Assembly: GCF_001426505.1 (NCBI RefSeq) | Contig: NZ_LMEV01000014.1 | Span: 73,123-133,580, forward strand | Source of the DNA: Variovorax sp. Root473 | GTDB lineage: Bacteria > Pseudomonadota > Gammaproteobacteria > Burkholderiales > Burkholderiaceae_C | DNA: 60,458 bases | Reading direction: 5' to 3' | Shown here: positions 43,448 to 52,861 of the stretch, piece after piece | Numbering within the stretch: the stretch's first letter is position 1 | How the letters are laid out: the number at the start of each line of letters is the position of its first letter | The notes under the pieces: model-generated | The model's input: only the letters and a program-made list of their open reading frames with translations | The model's database searches: none | What the model was told of the DNA's origin: nothing | Made by a program: the position numbers and the translations under genes

Positions 43448-45283
43448 TCAGCCGAAACCGAGCTGAACGACCGTGCGACCCGGTCGGCTTTCCAGTGTCA
43501 AGCGGGCCCCGATGGCGGCGGCGCGCTTGGACAGCGCCTTCGGCACCTCGGCGGCGTCGAAACCCACACCGTTGTCGATCACGCGCAGGTGCACGGCGCC
43601 GCCGCGCGCGTCGGCCTCGATGCGCAGCGCGCTCGCGTGGGCGTGCTGCAGCACGTTCGAGATGGCCTCGAACAGCAGGAACTGCAGCTGCCGCGTGGCA
43701 TGGGCGTCGAGCTGCGTCACCGCCGGCAGTTCGTCCACCCCCCATTCGAAGGCGATGTCCGCGGCGGCCAGCCGGGGCTCCAGCCGGTAGCGCAGCGCCG
43801 CCAGCAGCGCGCCGACATCGCCGGGCGGCAGGTGGATGGAGTCGATCGACAGCTTGAGCTGGTCGAGCGAGTCGCGCAGGGTGCGCAGGAGTTCGTCAGG
43901 GCTGGTCTGGCCCGACTGCAGCTGGCGGATGGCCGAGCTGATGTGCGAGCCCACGCCGTCGTGCATGTCGCGCAGGATGCGCTCGCGCTCATGGGTGCGC
44001 GCCTGGTCGCGTGCCACGGCTTCCAGCTCGGCATAGGTGGACGCCAGCTCGCGCTCGCGCTGGGCCACCCGGTCGGCCAGCGTCTGGACCCAGCCGCGCG
44101 CCTGCACGCTGGCAACGTGAAAGCGCCGCAGCACGATGAGCAGCAGCGCCACGCCGAACAGCACCGAGCTATAGCGCACCCAGGTGGTCTCGCCGTAGGC
44201 ATCGCTCAGGCGGATCACCAGCCAGTCGCGCGTGCCGAAGGCCACCGTGACCAGCGCGGCGCCGGCCACCAGCAGCCGCTCGATACTGGGCCGGCGCGCC
44301 GTGGCCACGGCAAAGGCGACCACGAAGCCGACGACGATCGTGATCTCGACCGCCAGCCAACCCGTGAGCAAGCGCGGCTCCTCGCGGTTCAGCGCCAGCC
44401 AGGTGAACACCACGGTGCCGGCCACCACGGCCGCCATCGGCCAGCGCGCCCAGCGCAGGCGCGGGTTCTGCGCCCAGTCGGCCAGGTGATAGCAGAACAT
44501 CATGGCGGAGGCGGCCCAGCCTGCGTAGCAGCCGGCCATCAGCACGCCCCAGAGCTGCCACGGCAGCGGCGGCTCTGGGATCATGGCGTCGGCCACGCGC
44601 ATGGCCCAGCAGAACTCGGCAACTGCGGCCCAGAAATAGAGGGCGTCGCGCTGGCTGCGGCCCGTCGCACCGGTGTCGACCTGGGTGAACCACAGCGCCA
44701 GCGCGATGCTGCCGACGATCAGGCTGAACGCCGTCAGCAGCACCGACCCCGTGAAGCGCCAGGCATAGGCGCGCTCGAACAGCGCCGTGCGCACCGGCGT
44801 CGCCGGCCCGATGGTGACGCGCGACAGGCCGGCGCGCCGTTCGCTGTCGGCGCGGATGCGGATCTGCAGCAGGTTCTCGCCCTCTTTCAGCAGCCGTCCG
44901 GGCACCGGCACGTAGACGGGCGCCTTGGCGTAGTCGGCGCGGTTGCCCTGGCTGAGGTCGCCGTAGGCCTGCAGCAGCGCGCCGTTGAGTTGCACTTCGA
45001 AGACGCTGCCGGCGCGGGGAATGAAGATGCCCCAGGGCACCTCGGGCAGGGTCTCGACCCGGAACGGCAGGTCGAAGCTCGCAAAGCCGGTTCGGCCTCG
45101 GTGGCGGCGGTCCCAGTGGTACGAAAGCTCGACGGTTTCGGTCTGCACGACACCGTCGATGGTGGTGGCCACCATGGCATGGCGCAGCTCGATCGGGCCC
45201 TGCGCCTCGGCAGCGCCCGCACCCGCGGCAGCGAGCAGCGCCGCCAGCCCCAGCAGGCACAGGAAGGCCAGCCGCCGCAGCAT
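43448..45283 (-). CDS. membrane sensor histidine kinase (HisKA_3, 7TM-type)
   Basis: A 611-residue kinase with a signal peptide, an N-terminal periplasmic beta-rich domain (about residues 30-180), seven or so membrane helices (about 185-390) as in 7TMR-DISM receptors, a short coiled coil (VAQRERELASTYAELEAVA), and a HisKA_3 dimerisation domain with H in RDMHDGVGSHISSAIRQL. The C-terminal ATPase domain has EAISNVLQHAHA and IDNGVGFD. HisKA_3 kinases pair with NarL/LuxR-type regulators, and one follows directly. The ligand is unknown. Confidence 0.88.
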   Translation of the reverse strand: MLRRLAFLCLLGLAALLAAAGAGAAEAQGPIELRHAMVATTIDGVVQTETVELSYHWDRRHRGRTGFASFDLPFRVETLPEVPWGIFIPRAGSVFEVQLNGALLQAYGDLSQGNRADYAKAPVYVPVPGRLLKEGENLLQIRIRADSERRAGLSRVTIGPATPVRTALFERAYAWRFTGSVLLTAFSLIVGSIALALWFTQVDTGATGRSQRDALYFWAAVAEFCWAMRVADAMIPEPPLPWQLWGVLMAGCYAGWAASAMMFCYHLADWAQNPRLRWARWPMAAVVAGTVVFTWLALNREEPRLLTGWLAVEITIVVGFVVAFAVATARRPSIERLLVAGAALVTVAFGTRDWLVIRLSDAYGETTWVRYSSVLFGVALLLIVLRRFHVASVQARGWVQTLADRVAQRERELASTYAELEAVARDQARTHERERILRDMHDGVGSHISSAIRQLQSGQTSPDELLRTLRDSLDQLKLSIDSIHLPPGDVGALLAALRYRLEPRLAAADIAFEWGVDELPAVTQLDAHATRQLQFLLFEAISNVLQHAHASALRIEADARGGAVHLRVIDNGVGFDAAEVPKALSKRAAAIGARLTLESRPGRTVVQLGFG

Positions 45284-45289
45284 CCGCCC

Positions 45290-46021
45290 TCAGCCCGGGT
45301 GGGACAGCAGGCCGAGGCGCGTGGCCTCGAACACCGCTTCGCTCTTGGAATGCACCGCGAGCTTGCCGTAGAGGTTCTTGATGTGGGTCTGCACCGTGTG
45401 CACGCTCAGGCCCTTGAGGCGCGCGATCTCCGCGTACGAGAAGCCGCGCGCGATCAGCGTCAGCACCTCGTGCTCGCGCGCCGAAAGCAGGCCGCGGTCA
45501 CTCTCGCCGTGCCCCGACTCTGCCGGCGCCGCGTCGGTCGTGCCCGGCACGGCCGCCTGCAGGCTGCGGTACTTGGCAAGCACGCGGCGCGCGATCATGG
45601 GCGAGATCGGCGAGGCGCCGGCCTTCATCTCGACGATGGTCTGCGCGATGTCTTCAGGCGCAGCATCCTTGTGGATGTAGCCCACGGCGCCGGCCTCGAT
45701 GCTGGCGAGCACGTTCTCCTCGTCGCCGAAGACCGACACCACCAGCGGCTCGCAGCCGGGAAAGCGGGCAACGGCGTCACGGATCACGTCGAGCCCGGTG
45801 CCGTCGGGCATGCCGAGGTCGACCAGCAGCACGTCGGGGATGGTTGCGGTGGCGGCCAGCCAGGCCCGAGCCTCCTGCACCGTGCCGGCGCTGCCGAGCC
45901 AGAACAGGCGCGGGCTGCGCTGCACGCTGGCCTCGAAGAAGGCGCGTGCGCGGCTGTCGTCCTCGACCACGAGCACGCCCCAGCGGCGTGGCATCCCGTC
46001 ATCCTGAGCCTCGGTATTCAT
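45290..46021 (-). CDS. LuxR/NarL-type response regulator
   Basis: A 243-residue regulator: receiver domain (VLVVEDDSRARAFF, phospho-acceptor Asp in LLVDLGMPDGTG, conserved Lys in YIHKDA) and a C-terminal LuxR HTH (LSAREHEVLTLIARGFSYAEIARLKGLSVHTVQTHIKNLYGKL). It is the cognate partner of the HisKA_3 kinase that starts 6 nt after its stop. The ATG at 46021 is preferred, though one 12 nt upstream is possible. Neither has a strong RBS. Target genes are unknown. Confidence 0.88.
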   Translation of the reverse strand: MNTEAQDDGMPRRWGVLVVEDDSRARAFFEASVQRSPRLFWLGSAGTVQEARAWLAATATIPDVLLVDLGMPDGTGLDVIRDAVARFPGCEPLVVSVFGDEENVLASIEAGAVGYIHKDAAPEDIAQTIVEMKAGASPISPMIARRVLAKYRSLQAAVPGTTDAAPAESGHGESDRGLLSAREHEVLTLIARGFSYAEIARLKGLSVHTVQTHIKNLYGKLAVHSKSEAVFEATRLGLLSHPG

Positions 46022-46312
46022 GGGATGAAGCATAAGCCTCGACACCTGGTGCCATCGAGGGGCCGCCTCCCTCATTCATGGGATGCCCCCTGCCAGATGC
46101 GTCACGAAATTTGTCTCATCTTTTTTCCTGCCCCGCGTCGCCGGCTCCCTGCGTGGCCGCACCGTGAATACTTTCGAATTCGAGACACGTCCTTGTCACC
46201 CCTTTCGCAGGACTTTGTAGGGTCCTCGGGTCATCGGCGGCATAGACCTCATGCAGAATTGTCTGAACCGGGCCACGGGGCGCAACCTGCGCGCCGCCGG
46301 TCACCTTCTCCC
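46022..46312. other. divergent spacer between response regulator and yqiA
   Basis: This 291-nt spacer must hold promoters for both divergent genes. I see an imperfect palindrome with CCTCGA/TCGAGG arms (46037-46060) and an AT-richer stretch (46110-46190) including TTCGAATTCGA. I could not identify a convincing -35/-10 pair. No coding sequence is supported. Confidence 0.4.
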
Positions 46313-46906
46313 ATGGAACCGCAAACCACCCATCTGTTGTACCTGCATGGCTTCCGTTCGTCGCCCCGCTCGACCAAGGCGCGGCTGGTGGCGAAGCATG
46401 TGGCGCGCGAGCACCCGAACCTGGAGTGGTGGTGCCCGCAACTGCCGCCGTCGCCGCACGATGCCATCGACATGGTGATGAAGGGCATCGCGCACTGGCC
46501 GCGCAAGTCGATGGCGGTGATCGGTTCGTCGCTGGGCGGTTTCTACGCCACCTACGTGGCCGGCATGACGCGCTGCCGCGCCGTGCTGCTCAACCCCGCG
46601 GTGCATCCGGCGCGCGACCTCACGCGCTACATCGGCAGCCAGACCGCCTGGCACGATCCGGCCGAGCACTTCTACTTCCAGCCCGAATTCATCCAGGAAT
46701 TGCGCGCCATGGAAATCGGTGCGCTCACGCGGCCCGAGCGCCTGTTCGCGATCATCGCCAAGGGCGACGAGGCCCTTGACTGGCACGAGATGTCGGCACG
46801 CTACCCCGACAGCCGCATCAAGCTGCTCGAGGGCGGCGACCACGCGCTCTCCGACTTCGAGAAAGCGCACCTGGCCGACGTGATGGCGTTCATCAACCCC
46901 GTCTAA
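46313..46906 (+). CDS. yqiA: YqiA-type esterase
   Basis: A 197-residue alpha/beta hydrolase of the YqiA/UPF0227 family. It has the oxyanion region YLHGFRSSPRSTKA at the N-terminus, nucleophile elbow GSSLGG (Ser in IGSSLGGFYATYVA), the Asp in AKGDEALDW, and catalytic His in GGDHALSDF. E. coli YqiA hydrolyses short acyl esters. The natural substrate is unknown. The ATG at 46313 directly begins the core fold. It precedes the RNase gene by 107 nt, most of which is a dispersed repeat. Confidence 0.9.
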   Translation: MEPQTTHLLYLHGFRSSPRSTKARLVAKHVAREHPNLEWWCPQLPPSPHDAIDMVMKGIAHWPRKSMAVIGSSLGGFYATYVAGMTRCRAVLLNPAVHPARDLTRYIGSQTAWHDPAEHFYFQPEFIQELRAMEIGALTRPERLFAIIAKGDEALDWHEMSARYPDSRIKLLEGGDHALSDFEKAHLADVMAFINPV

Positions 46907-46963
46907 AGCTCACCCCCAGACTTCGCGCACTGCGTGCCCGCGGCCCGGCAAAGCCGATTCCGC
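46907..46963. repeat. dispersed GC-rich intergenic repeat, copy 2 (reverse)
   Basis: Read on the minus strand it shows CGGCTTTGCCGGGCCGC then GTGCGCGAAGTCTGGGGG, matching the two ends of copy 1. The central CCCCCGG segment is missing. It follows the yqiA stop immediately. Confidence 0.6.
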
Positions 46964-47013
46964 CGCATCCCTGGCCTGGGAGCCCACCCGATCCCGCGTG
47001 GGAGAATCGCCAG

Positions 47014-49089
47014 ATGTTTGTATTGTTTGAAGAAGCCGGCAAGTACCTCGGCGGCCGCATCCTGTCGGAAGCCGAAGCCTCGGCACAGGTCGAGCTCGAG
47101 ACCGGCAAGCGCGTCAAGGTCAAGGGCGCCAACATCGTTCTGCGTTTCGAGAAACCGTCCCCGGCCGAGCTGATCGCCGAGGCGCGCACGCTCGCCGCCG
47201 CCATGGACCTCGACCTCGCCTGGGAATTCGCAGCCGAAGGCGAGTTCGGCTTTGCCGACCTGGCCGCCGACTATTTCAGCGACAAGCCCACGCTGGCGCA
47301 GCAGGCCGCCGCGCTGTTCGCGCTGTTCGAGGCGCCGCACTACTTCCGCCGCGCGGGCAAGGGGCGCTTCAAAAAGGCCCCGGCCGAGATCGTGCAGCAG
47401 GCGCTGGCCGCCATCGAGAAGAAGAAAGCCGTCCAGGCGCAGATCGTCGAATGGGCCGGCCAGCTGGCAGAGGGCGTGTGCCCGCCGGCGATCCGCGAGC
47501 AGCTCTACAAGATCCTGTTCAAGCCCGACAAGAACGCCCCCGAATACAAGGCCGTCGTCGATGCCGCGCGCGCCACGCAGCGCCCGCCGCTCGATCTGCT
47601 GGAGCGGGCCGGCGCGATCGACTCGCCCTACCAGTTCCACTGGCGCCGTTTCCTGTTCGAGAACTTCCCCAAGGGCACCGGCTTCCCCGCGCTCGCGGCG
47701 CCCGCTGTCGCCGACGACCTGCCGCTGGCCGAAGGCGTGCAGGCTTTCTCGATCGACGACTCGCAGACCACCGAAATCGACGACGCACTGTCGGTGCAGG
47801 GCATGGGCAGCGGCACCGTCACGGTCGGCATCCACATCGCGGCGCCGGGCCTGGCGCTCGCGCCGGGCAGCGCCATCGACGCCGTGGCGCGCGCGCGCAT
47901 GTCCACCGTGTACATGCCGGGCTACAAGATCACCATGCTGCCCGACGAGGTGGTCGACACCTACACGCTGCTCGAAGGCGGCGACCGTCCGGCCGTGTCG
48001 CTCTATGCGCGCTTCGACGAAGCCACGCTCGAGCTGCAGGGCACCGAGACGAAACTCGAACGCGTGCCGATCGTCGCCAACCTGCGCCACGACCAGCTCG
48101 ACGCCGTCGTCACGCAGCCCTGGCTCGAAGACGCCACCTTCAATTCAGAAAATACCCCCGACGCCGCCGCGAAGCTGCGCGCGCCGCTGTCCTTCCTGTT
48201 CCGCCTGGCCAGGCACCTGAAGGCGCAGCGCGAAGTGGTGCGCGGCAAGCCCGAGAACTTCAGCCGGCCCGACTACAACTTCCGCCTCGTCGGCAACGAC
48301 GGCGCGGAGCCCACCGGCAACGAGCAGGTGCAGATCAGCACGCGCCAGCGCGGCGCGCCGCTCGACCTGATCGTGTCCGAGGCCATGATCCTGGCCAACA
48401 GCAGCTGGGGCGGCTGGCTCGGCGAGCTCGGCGTGCCGGGCCTGTACCGCAGCCAGGCCAGCCTGGCGCCCGGCATCAAGGTGCGCATGGGCACGCGCGC
48501 GCTGCCGCACGCGGGCCTGGGCGTGAAGAGCTACGCCTGGAGCACCTCGCCGCTGCGCCGCTACACCGACCTCGTGAACCAGTGGCAGATCATCGCGGCC
48601 GCGCGCCACGGCAAGACCGCCGCGCTGGCCGCACCCTTCAAGCCGAAGGACGCCGACCTGTTCTCCATCCTGTCGGGCTTCGACGCGGCCTACGCCACGT
48701 ACAACGCCTACCAGGGCGGCATGGAGCGCTTCTGGACGCTCAAGTACCTGCAGCAGCAGGGCATCACCGAGCTCGAGGCCACGGTCATCAAGGACATTCC
48801 CAACGGCGCGCTGGTGCGTGCCGACACGCTGCCGCTGGTGTTCCCGGTGGCCGGCCAGCAGGAGCGCGGCGCGCGCGTGCGCGTGAAGCTCGGCGAGATC
48901 GACGAGATCGCACTCGACGTGAGCGGCACCGTGCTCGAACGCCTCGACGTGCCGCTGGCCGATGCGGCTGTCGTTGACGCCGACGGCGGGGAGGACGACG
49001 AGGAAGAAGTCGCCGGCCCGATCGCTATCGCGGTCGACCTGAGCGACAGCGAGGCCGCACCCGACCCGACGACGACCGCGCCTGCATGA
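47014..49089 (+). CDS. rnb: RNase II-family exoribonuclease
   Basis: A 691-residue RNB-domain 3'-5' exoribonuclease. The catalytic acidic cluster is in DDSQTTEIDDALSV (near residues 248-261). The downstream RNB motifs include VYMPGYKITMLPDEVV, LGVKSYAWSTSPLRRYTDLVNQWQ, and a C-terminal S1-like region (GARVRVKLGEIDEIALDVSG) with an acidic tail. It is a diverged betaproteobacterial form with a long N-terminal domain; which of RNase II or RNase R activities it has is not clear. GAGAAT 6 nt before the ATG suggests a leaderless start. It heads the tonB-aroE-mtgA run. Confidence 0.9.
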   Translation: MFVLFEEAGKYLGGRILSEAEASAQVELETGKRVKVKGANIVLRFEKPSPAELIAEARTLAAAMDLDLAWEFAAEGEFGFADLAADYFSDKPTLAQQAAALFALFEAPHYFRRAGKGRFKKAPAEIVQQALAAIEKKKAVQAQIVEWAGQLAEGVCPPAIREQLYKILFKPDKNAPEYKAVVDAARATQRPPLDLLERAGAIDSPYQFHWRRFLFENFPKGTGFPALAAPAVADDLPLAEGVQAFSIDDSQTTEIDDALSVQGMGSGTVTVGIHIAAPGLALAPGSAIDAVARARMSTVYMPGYKITMLPDEVVDTYTLLEGGDRPAVSLYARFDEATLELQGTETKLERVPIVANLRHDQLDAVVTQPWLEDATFNSENTPDAAAKLRAPLSFLFRLARHLKAQREVVRGKPENFSRPDYNFRLVGNDGAEPTGNEQVQISTRQRGAPLDLIVSEAMILANSSWGGWLGELGVPGLYRSQASLAPGIKVRMGTRALPHAGLGVKSYAWSTSPLRRYTDLVNQWQIIAAARHGKTAALAAPFKPKDADLFSILSGFDAAYATYNAYQGGMERFWTLKYLQQQGITELEATVIKDIPNGALVRADTLPLVFPVAGQQERGARVRVKLGEIDEIALDVSGTVLERLDVPLADAAVVDADGGEDDEEEVAGPIAIAVDLSDSEAAPDPTTTAPA

Positions 49090-49141
49090 CCCCCGGTCGA
49101 ACGACCGGAGACATGCGCCGCCCCCTGGAGGAGTTTCGAGA

Positions 49142-49993
49142 ATGAATCTCAAGGACCTCAGCACGCTGCAGATCGCTCTGGGCGTGTCGGTCATCGCGCA
49201 TGCCGCGTTGCTCGCGGTGCGCTTCGTCGATCCCGAATCGTTCAACCGGGTCTTCAGCGAAACCCCGCTCGAGGTGATCCTGGTCAACAGCAAGACCAAC
49301 GACAAGCCCGACCCCGCGGCCCGCGTGATGGCGCAGACCACGCTCGCGGGCGGCGGCGACCTCGACAAGGGCCGCGCCACCAGCCCGCTGCCGCCGTCGA
49401 GCTTCACCACCATGGGCGACTCGTTCGAGGAGTCGCGCCGCCAGGTCGAGGCCATGCAGGCCCAGCAGATGCAGATGCTGGCGCAGCTCAAGCGCGAGCT
49501 CGCCGCCATGCCCGTGCCCGATCCGCGCCAGGCCGGTGATCCCACCGAGTCCGCTGCGCGCGAAGAAAAGCGCCGCCAGATGGTCGCGCTGCTCGCCGAA
49601 ATCGAGCGCCGCGTGAACGAGGAAAACGCGCGCCCCAAGAAGCGCTACCTGAGCCCCGCCACGCGCGAGGCCGCCTACGCGCTGTACGTCGACACGCTGC
49701 GCCGGCGCATCGAGGTCAAGGGCACCGAGAACTTCCCGACCGCGGCCGGCAAGAAGCTCTACGGCGAACTCAAGATGACGATCACCATCAACCACGACGG
49801 GCGCGTGCTCGACACCGTGGTCGACGAAAGCTCGGGCAACACCACGCTCGACCGCCGTGCCCAGGCCATCGTGCGCAGCGTCGGCAACTTCGGCAAGTTC
49901 ACCGACGCGATGCGCAAGCAGACCGACCAGATCGTGCTGCAGTCGCGCTTCAAGTTCACGCGCGACGAGACCATCGAACTGTCGTCCCAATAG
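49142..49993 (+). CDS. TonB-type energy transducer
   Basis: A 283-residue protein. It has a short cytosolic N-terminus, one membrane helix ([20 protein letters not shown]), a periplasmic coiled region rich in Gln/Met/Glu (about residues 95-175) and a C-terminal TonB domain ([22 protein letters not shown]). The proline-rich spacer of classical TonB is largely missing. Such proteins pass proton-motive energy to outer-membrane receptors, but no ExbB/ExbD or receptor lies nearby. The RBS GGAGG is 10 nt upstream of the ATG. It lies between the RNase and aroE, an order familiar in Burkholderiales. Confidence 0.82.
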   Translation: MNLKDLSTLQIALGVSVIAHAALLAVRFVDPESFNRVFSETPLEVILVNSKTNDKPDPAARVMAQTTLAGGGDLDKGRATSPLPPSSFTTMGDSFEESRRQVEAMQAQQMQMLAQLKRELAAMPVPDPRQAGDPTESAAREEKRRQMVALLAEIERRVNEENARPKKRYLSPATREAAYALYVDTLRRRIEVKGTENFPTAAGKKLYGELKMTITINHDGRVLDTVVDESSGNTTLDRRAQAIVRSVGNFGKFTDAMRKQTDQIVLQSRFKFTRDETIELSSQ

Positions 49994-50028
49994 CAACAGC
50001 ACCCCCAGCAGAATACGGAGCACCGGCC

Positions 50029-50886
50029 ATGGATCAGTACTGCGTCATGGGCAACCCCGTCGAGCACAGCCGCTCGCCCCGCATCCACGCGCGTTTTGCC
50101 GAACTCTGCGGCCAGCCCATGGCCTACGGCCGGCGCCTGGTGCCGATCGGCGCCTTCGCCGAAGGCCTCGCCGCCTTCCGCAGCGAGGCCTCCGCGCAGG
50201 GCGACACCGCGCGCGGCTGCAACGTCACCGTGCCCTTCAAGTTCGACGCGGCCGCGCTCGCGCAGCACACGAGCGAGCGCGCCATGCTGGCCCAGGCCGT
50301 GAACACGCTGCGCTTCGAGGCCGACGGCAGCATCCATGCCGACAACACCGACGGCATCGGCCTGGTCAACGACATCGTGCGCAATGCCGGTGTGCCACTG
50401 GCGGGTCGCTCGCTGCTGCTGATCGGCGCCGGTGGTGCCGCCGCGGGCGTGCTCGGCCCGCTGCTCGACGCGGGCGCCGCCCGGATCGTGGTGGCCAACC
50501 GCACGCTCGACAAGGCCATCGCGCTGGTGCAGCGCCACGCCGCGCTCGCGCTGCGCCACGGCGCCACGCTCGAGGCCTGGGCGCTCGACGACGTGCCGGG
50601 CGACTTCGACGTGGTGGTCAACGCCACCGCCTCCAGCCTCGCGGGCGACGCGGTGCCCGTGCGCGCGCAGGTGCTGCGCCCCGGCGCGCTGGCCGTCGAC
50701 ATGATGTACGGCCCCGCCGCCGCAGGCTTCATGGCCTGGGCCGAAGCGCACGGCGCGGTCGCGCGCGACGGCCTCGGCATGCTGGTGGAACAGGCCGCCG
50801 AAGCCTTCGCGTTCTGGCGCGGCGTGCGCCCGCCGTCGGCGCAGGTGCTGGCCGAGCTGCGCGCTTCGCTCGCCACCGGCGCATGA
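50029..50886 (+). CDS. aroE: shikimate dehydrogenase
   Basis: AroE (285 residues) reduces 3-dehydroshikimate to shikimate with NADPH. Substrate-binding motifs are [13 protein letters not shown] and NVTVPFK (catalytic Lys), followed by NADNTDG-type sequence [14 protein letters not shown], the nucleotide-binding [15 protein letters not shown], the NRT motif (VANRTLDKA), and the C-terminal [17 protein letters not shown]. It overlaps the mtgA start in ATGA. With the DAHP synthase, it gives the window two common-pathway aromatic genes in separate units. Confidence 0.96.
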   Translation: MDQYCVMGNPVEHSRSPRIHARFAELCGQPMAYGRRLVPIGAFAEGLAAFRSEASAQGDTARGCNVTVPFKFDAAALAQHTSERAMLAQAVNTLRFEADGSIHADNTDGIGLVNDIVRNAGVPLAGRSLLLIGAGGAAAGVLGPLLDAGAARIVVANRTLDKAIALVQRHAALALRHGATLEAWALDDVPGDFDVVVNATASSLAGDAVPVRAQVLRPGALAVDMMYGPAAAGFMAWAEAHGAVARDGLGMLVEQAAEAFAFWRGVRPPSAQVLAELRASLATGA

Positions 50887-51626
50887 AGGGCCTGCTGCGC
50901 CTGGTCGCCTGCCTCGTGGTGGCGGGGCTGGCGCTCGAACTGTTCTTCGTGGTGCGCATCGCGGCCATGGCGGTCGTCGATCCGCAGAGCACGGCCTTCC
51001 AGCGCTCCGAAGCCTGGCGTGTCGCCCTCTCGCAGGGCCGCGACGGCGGATGGCGCCAGGACTGGGTGCCGTACACACAGATCAACGACTCCCTCAAGCG
51101 CGCCGTGATCGCCAGCGAAGACGCCGGCTTCGTCGACCACAACGGCGTGGAGTGGGAAGCCATCGAGCGTGCGCGCCAGCGCAACGCCCGCGCCGAACAG
51201 CTCGCCGCCAAGCGCATGGCGCGCGCGGCGGCACGCGGCAAGCCGGTGCAGCCGGCCCCGCTGCGCGGCGGCTCCACCATCACGCAGCAGCTCGCGAAGA
51301 ACCTGCTGCTGTCGGGCGAACGCACCATGCTGCGCAAGGGCCAGGAACTGGTGCTCGCCACGCTGCTCGAGGTGCTGCTCGACAAGCGGCGCATCCTCGA
51401 GATCTACCTGAACAACGTCGAATGGGGCGAAGGCGTGTTCGGCGCCGAGGCCGCGGCGCAGTACTACTTCAGAAAGCCGGCCGCGCGCCTCAGCGCCTAC
51501 GAATCGGCGCGCCTGGCGGTGATGCTGCCGAGCCCGAAGTTCTTCGAGCGGCGACCCAACTCGTCGTACATCAATGGGCGGGCATCGACGATCGTGGCGC
51601 GGATGCCGGCGGTCGACCTGCCCTGA
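50883..51626 (+). CDS. mtgA: monofunctional biosynthetic peptidoglycan transglycosylase
   Basis: MtgA (247 residues) polymerises lipid II into glycan chains. It is a GT51-family enzyme with an N-terminal membrane anchor ([21 protein letters not shown]), the catalytic motif [18 protein letters not shown] (Glu in EDxxFxxHxG), the second motif [20 protein letters not shown], then [19 protein letters not shown]. There is no transpeptidase domain. It follows aroE with a 4-nt overlap. Its last 56 bp overlap the 3' end of the convergent DUF2809 gene. Confidence 0.95.
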   Translation: MKGLLRLVACLVVAGLALELFFVVRIAAMAVVDPQSTAFQRSEAWRVALSQGRDGGWRQDWVPYTQINDSLKRAVIASEDAGFVDHNGVEWEAIERARQRNARAEQLAAKRMARAAARGKPVQPAPLRGGSTITQQLAKNLLLSGERTMLRKGQELVLATLLEVLLDKRRILEIYLNNVEWGEGVFGAEAAAQYYFRKPAARLSAYESARLAVMLPSPKFFERRPNSSYINGRASTIVARMPAVDLP

Positions 51627-51996
51627 GCCTGCGCACCGCGCCTTCCACCGCCAGCACGGCGACGAAGCCGATGGCGTAGGCCACCACGTCCCACCAGTCG
51701 GCGGTGGCACCGAGCACGATGCGCAGCGCGCGGTTCGGAATGTGCAGGTGCCATGTCGACGCAAGGAACTGCCCCAGCTCCACCAGCAGCCCCACGCCGA
51801 AGGCGGCCAGCGCAAGCGGCAGCACGCGCGCGGCGACGAAGGTCTTGAACACCACGTACACCCACGCCACGGCCAGCACGTCGCCGAAGAAACTTCGCAC
51901 CCAGCCCCAGCGCGCGCCGACGGTGGCCAGCAGCACGAGCAACACAAAGAGGGCCACCGCCCACGCCAGGGAAAGAAGATCGAAACGCCATCGCAT
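51571..51996 (-). CDS. DUF2809/VanZ-like membrane protein
   Basis: A 141-residue membrane protein with about four hydrophobic segments ([76 protein letters not shown]). Features such as [14 protein letters not shown] and [23 protein letters not shown] fit DUF2809/VanZ-like proteins. Function is unknown. The start is uncertain: in-frame ATGs at 52008 and 52017 also exist, and a GGAGG lies just inside the latter. The 3' end overlaps mtgA by 56 bp on the opposite strand. It is divergent from the acyltransferase gene. Confidence 0.8.
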   Translation of the reverse strand: MRWRFDLLSLAWAVALFVLLVLLATVGARWGWVRSFFGDVLAVAWVYVVFKTFVAARVLPLALAAFGVGLLVELGQFLASTWHLHIPNRALRIVLGATADWWDVVAYAIGFVAVLAVEGAVRRLRAGRPPASAPRSSMPAH

Positions 51997-52017
51997 GGCC
52001 CGTATCATCGCCTCCAT

Positions 52018-52857
52018 ATGCTGGCAAAGCTCACAGGTTGGTTGCTGCTGGGAATCGTCCGATTGCTCACCGGCGCGCAGGCGCGCTGGTACGGGTGTCC
52101 GCCGAAAGCCGAGCAGCGCATCTACTTCGCGAACCACCAGAGCCACGCGGACCTCGTGATGATCTGGGCCGCGCTGCCTGAAGAACTGCGCAGCATCACG
52201 CGGCCGATCGCGGCGCGCGACTACTGGGCCAACACGCCGGTCAAGCGCTGGATCACGACGGAGGTGTTCAACGCGGTGTATGTGGAGCGGGCGGCCACGG
52301 GGGCTGCACCGGTTGCGCCGCCGCCGGAAGCACCGCCGCCCGTCGCGCCCATCGCTCCGGCCGAGCGCATCGAGCCGTCGATGGAGCCGTTGCTGCCGAT
52401 CGAAACGATCACCGTGGCCGCGGCTCCGCAGGAGATTCAGGGGCAGCTCGATCTTCCCGCGCCCCCGCCACCGGTCGCACCGCCGCCGGCCATCGAACCC
52501 GAAGCGCCAGTCGCCGCGCCCGAGCCACCCGCTGCCGATCCACTCGCCCCGCTCATCGACGCGCTGCGCAGCGGCGACTCGATCATCATCTTCCCCGAAG
52601 GCACGCGCGGCCACACCGGCGAGCCGCAGAAATTCAAGTCGGGCCTGTATGCGCTGGCGACGATGTTCCCCGACGTGGTGCTCGTGCCGGCCTGGATCGA
52701 CAACGTGCAGCGCGTGATGCCCAAGGGCGAGATCGTGCCCGTGCCCATCCTGTGCTCCGTCACCTTCGGCGCGCCGATCCGCGTCGAGGACGGCGAAGAG
52801 CGTCGGCCTTTCCTCGACCGCGCCCGCGCCGCGGTGATCGCCTTGCGCGACGTCTGA
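52018..52857 (+). CDS. 1-acyl-sn-glycerol-3-phosphate acyltransferase with proline-rich insertion
   Basis: A 279-residue PlsC-type acyltransferase that adds the second acyl chain to make phosphatidic acid. The catalytic HX4D motif is NHQSHAD (H40-D45), and the phosphate-binding motif is FPEGTRG near residue 192. Between them, after NAVYVERAATG, lies an insertion of about 85 residues (roughly 92-178) made mostly of Pro, Ala, Glu and Val, absent from usual PlsC proteins. The downstream end shows VLVPAWIDNVQRVMPKGE. It is followed 4 nt later by cdsA, which uses phosphatidic acid, so substrate flow matches gene order. Confidence 0.9.
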   Translation: MLAKLTGWLLLGIVRLLTGAQARWYGCPPKAEQRIYFANHQSHADLVMIWAALPEELRSITRPIAARDYWANTPVKRWITTEVFNAVYVERAATGAAPVAPPPEAPPPVAPIAPAERIEPSMEPLLPIETITVAAAPQEIQGQLDLPAPPPPVAPPPAIEPEAPVAAPEPPAADPLAPLIDALRSGDSIIIFPEGTRGHTGEPQKFKSGLYALATMFPDVVLVPAWIDNVQRVMPKGEIVPVPILCSVTFGAPIRVEDGEERRPFLDRARAAVIALRDV

Positions 52858-52861
52858 AGGT

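Noticed and set aside
43442..46312. Long plus-strand frame running into yqiA
   Set aside because: Only the final 197 codons match a known family. The rest is antisense to the kinase/regulator pair.
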